Source of the DNA: an uncultured Roseateles sp.
GTDB taxonomy: Bacteria > Pseudomonadota > Gammaproteobacteria > Burkholderiales > Burkholderiaceae
DNA: 13,191 bases
Assembly: GCA_946480605.1 (NCBI GenBank)
Contig: CAMLKW010000122.1
Coordinates: forward strand, 1 to 13,191
Direction of reading: 5' to 3'
The translations under genes were made by a program, and so were the position numbers. Shown piece after piece: positions 11,972 through 13,191 of this stretch. How positions within the stretch are numbered: position 1 is the first letter of the stretch; each line of letters begins with the position of its first letter. The notes under the pieces were generated by a model, which was not told the origin of the DNA, ran no database searches, and worked only from the letters and a program-made list of their open reading frames with translations.

Positions 11972-12865
11972 ATGCGCCACGACCTCACCACCCTCAATCT
12001 CGTGCTGGCCATCGAGCAGACCCGCTCGATCACGCGCGGCGCCGCCCAGGAACACCTGGCGCTGGCCGCGGCCAGCAAGCGGCTGTCGGACCTGGAAAGC
12101 CGCCTCGGCGTGCAGCTCTTCGAGCGCCGCGCCCGCGGCGTCGAGCCCACCGAGGCCGGCCGGGCGCTGGTGCGCCATATCCGCTCGCTGCATGCGTCGC
12201 TCTATGCCCTCGAAACCGAGGTCATGGAATTCTCGCGCGGCATCAAGGGCCATTTGCGCATCGCCTCCAACACCAGCGCCATCGCCGAATGCCTGCCCCC
12301 GTACCTCGTGGAGTTCTCTCAGGCTCATGCGCAGATCCGCATCAGCCTGGAAGACCTGACCAGCACCGAGGTGCAGGCGGCCGTCGCCGAAGGGCGCGCG
12401 GACGTGGGCATCTTCACCGGCCCGCTGCAGGACAACCGGGTGCAGACCTGGGTGTTCGCCCGCAGCCGTCTGGCGGCGCTGGTGCCGCTGAAACACCCCC
12501 TGGCCAGCCGCGAGGCTGTCAGCTTCGACGACCTGCTGGCCTATGACCTCATCGGCCTGCACGCCGGCGCCAGCGCGCAGGAGCTCATGCGCGAACAGGC
12601 GGCGGCCCGCGGCCAGACGTTGAACGCGCGCCTGCAGGTGCGCGGCTTCGACGGCATCGCGCAACTGGTCGAGTCCGGCCTGGGCGTTGCCGTGCTGCCG
12701 GAACAACCCGCCGAGCGCTTCACGCGCGTGTTCGGCGTGCGCGCACTGCGACTTGAAGAGTCCTGGGCCGAGCGCGACTATTACTTGGGTGTGCTGCGCC
12801 AACAGCGCTTGCCCACCGTGGTGCAACGCTTCGTGGACACCCTCATTCCCCGAGAAAAGCAATGA
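11972..12865 (+). CDS. LysR-family transcriptional regulator upstream of leuC, 297 aa
   Basis: DNA-binding regulator with a C-terminal effector domain. I chose ATG 11972 because GGAG at 11962-11965 lies six bases upstream; ATG 11951 would have its GAAGG only two bases away and adds seven residues. The winged helix-turn-helix occupies about residues 8-65: [20 protein letters not shown], then the recognition part [20 protein letters not shown] and [16 protein letters not shown] linker helix leads to the periplasmic-binding-protein-like domain from about 92 ([20 protein letters not shown]) to the end, including [11 protein letters not shown]. The gene overlaps leuC by four bases in the same direction, so it may regulate leucine synthesis and itself. 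The inducer is unknown; 2-isopropylmalate would be a guess from context. Leucine-linked LysR genes usually lie divergent from their target, so the arrangement is notable. Confidence 0.93.
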   Translation: MRHDLTTLNLVLAIEQTRSITRGAAQEHLALAAASKRLSDLESRLGVQLFERRARGVEPTEAGRALVRHIRSLHASLYALETEVMEFSRGIKGHLRIASNTSAIAECLPPYLVEFSQAHAQIRISLEDLTSTEVQAAVAEGRADVGIFTGPLQDNRVQTWVFARSRLAALVPLKHPLASREAVSFDDLLAYDLIGLHAGASAQELMREQAAARGQTLNARLQVRGFDGIAQLVESGLGVAVLPEQPAERFTRVFGVRALRLEESWAERDYYLGVLRQQRLPTVVQRFVDTLIPREKQ

Positions 12866-13191
12866 CCGCTAGAACCCTTTACGACAAGCTCTGGGATGAG
12901 CATGTCGTACACACCGAGCCCGACGGCACGGCGCTGCTCTACATCGACCGCCACCTCGTGCACGAGGTGACCAGCCCGCAGGCCTTCGAAGGCCTGGAGC
13001 TGGCCGGCCGCAAGGTCTGGCGCATCGCCGCCAATCTGGCGGTCAGCGACCACAACGTGCCGACCACGGACCGCGCCGCCGGCATTGCCGACCCGATCAG
13101 CAAGCTGCAGGTCGACACCCTGGACGCGAACTGCGATCGCCACGGCATCCGCCAGTTCAAGATGAACGATAGACGCCAGGGCATCGTGCAT
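12862..13191 (+). CDS. leuC: 3-isopropylmalate dehydratase large subunit, N-terminal 110 residues (3' truncated)
   Basis: Large subunit of isopropylmalate isomerase, a [4Fe-4S] aconitase-family enzyme that interconverts 2- and 3-isopropylmalate in leucine synthesis. The start ATG 12862 overlaps the LysR stop (ATGA). The N-terminus is unmistakable: [12 protein letters not shown] (5-16), [20 protein letters not shown] (26-45), DHNVPTTDR, then a second conserved part [11 protein letters not shown] and [12 protein letters not shown] at the window edge. Roughly three quarters of the protein, including the iron-sulphur cysteines, lie beyond base 13191. leuD and leuB would be expected downstream. 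Confidence 0.97.
   Translation, partial: MTARTLYDKLWDEHVVHTEPDGTALLYIDRHLVHEVTSPQAFEGLELAGRKVWRIAANLAVSDHNVPTTDRAAGIADPISKLQVDTLDANCDRHGIRQFKMNDRRQGIVH

Overview
This is a high-GC window, dense in GC-ending codons, with tightly packed genes and many stop/start overlaps. Together with the gene content (a propionyl-CoA carboxylase operon, and a LysR gene directly followed by leuC), it suggests a betaproteobacterium of the order Burkholderiales. The order is an inference from gene content and remembered protein similarity, not from a search.

Bases 1-8252 form one continuous plus-strand operon for propionyl-CoA breakdown. The window opens inside methylmalonyl-CoA mutase (substrate-domain end plus the B12 domain). 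After it come a GNAT acetyltransferase, the mutase G-protein chaperone MeaB, a small VOC-fold protein, the propionyl-CoA carboxylase beta chain PccB, a 96-residue helix-hairpin-helix (Cdd1-type) protein, the biotin-carrying alpha chain PccA, an unrecognised 200-residue protein, and a second VOC protein that looks like methylmalonyl-CoA epimerase. No gap exceeds 40 bases and four junctions overlap, so the genes are probably cotranscribed. PccA/PccB would make (S)-methylmalonyl-CoA from propionyl-CoA and bicarbonate, the epimerase would convert it to the (R) form, and the B12 mutase, kept active by MeaB, would yield succinyl-CoA. The GNAT, the first VOC, the helix-hairpin-helix protein and the unknown protein have no assigned step.

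Bases 8253-9794 hold a short leader and a secreted enzyme of the zinc-dependent phospholipase C / S1-P1 nuclease fold. Bases 9795-10356 (562 bases) have no intact gene. They contain what looks like a broken gene: a good ribosome binding site and start, then a reading frame that continues only after a frame change. Two GC hairpins lie between this and the next gene.

Bases 10357-11798 are a minus-strand pair, a family 2 glycosyltransferase followed by a small SAM-dependent methyltransferase, probably acting on a surface glycan. A 173-base divergent region with nested inverted repeats separates the pair from a plus-strand LysR regulator, which overlaps by 4 bases the start of leuC (3-isopropylmalate dehydratase large subunit, leucine synthesis). 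leuC runs off the right edge. I saw no tRNA, rRNA, CRISPR array, insertion sequence or phage gene. The most useful second looks are the epimerase with glutamine at a metal-ligand position, the four unassigned passengers of the propionate operon, and the broken gene.
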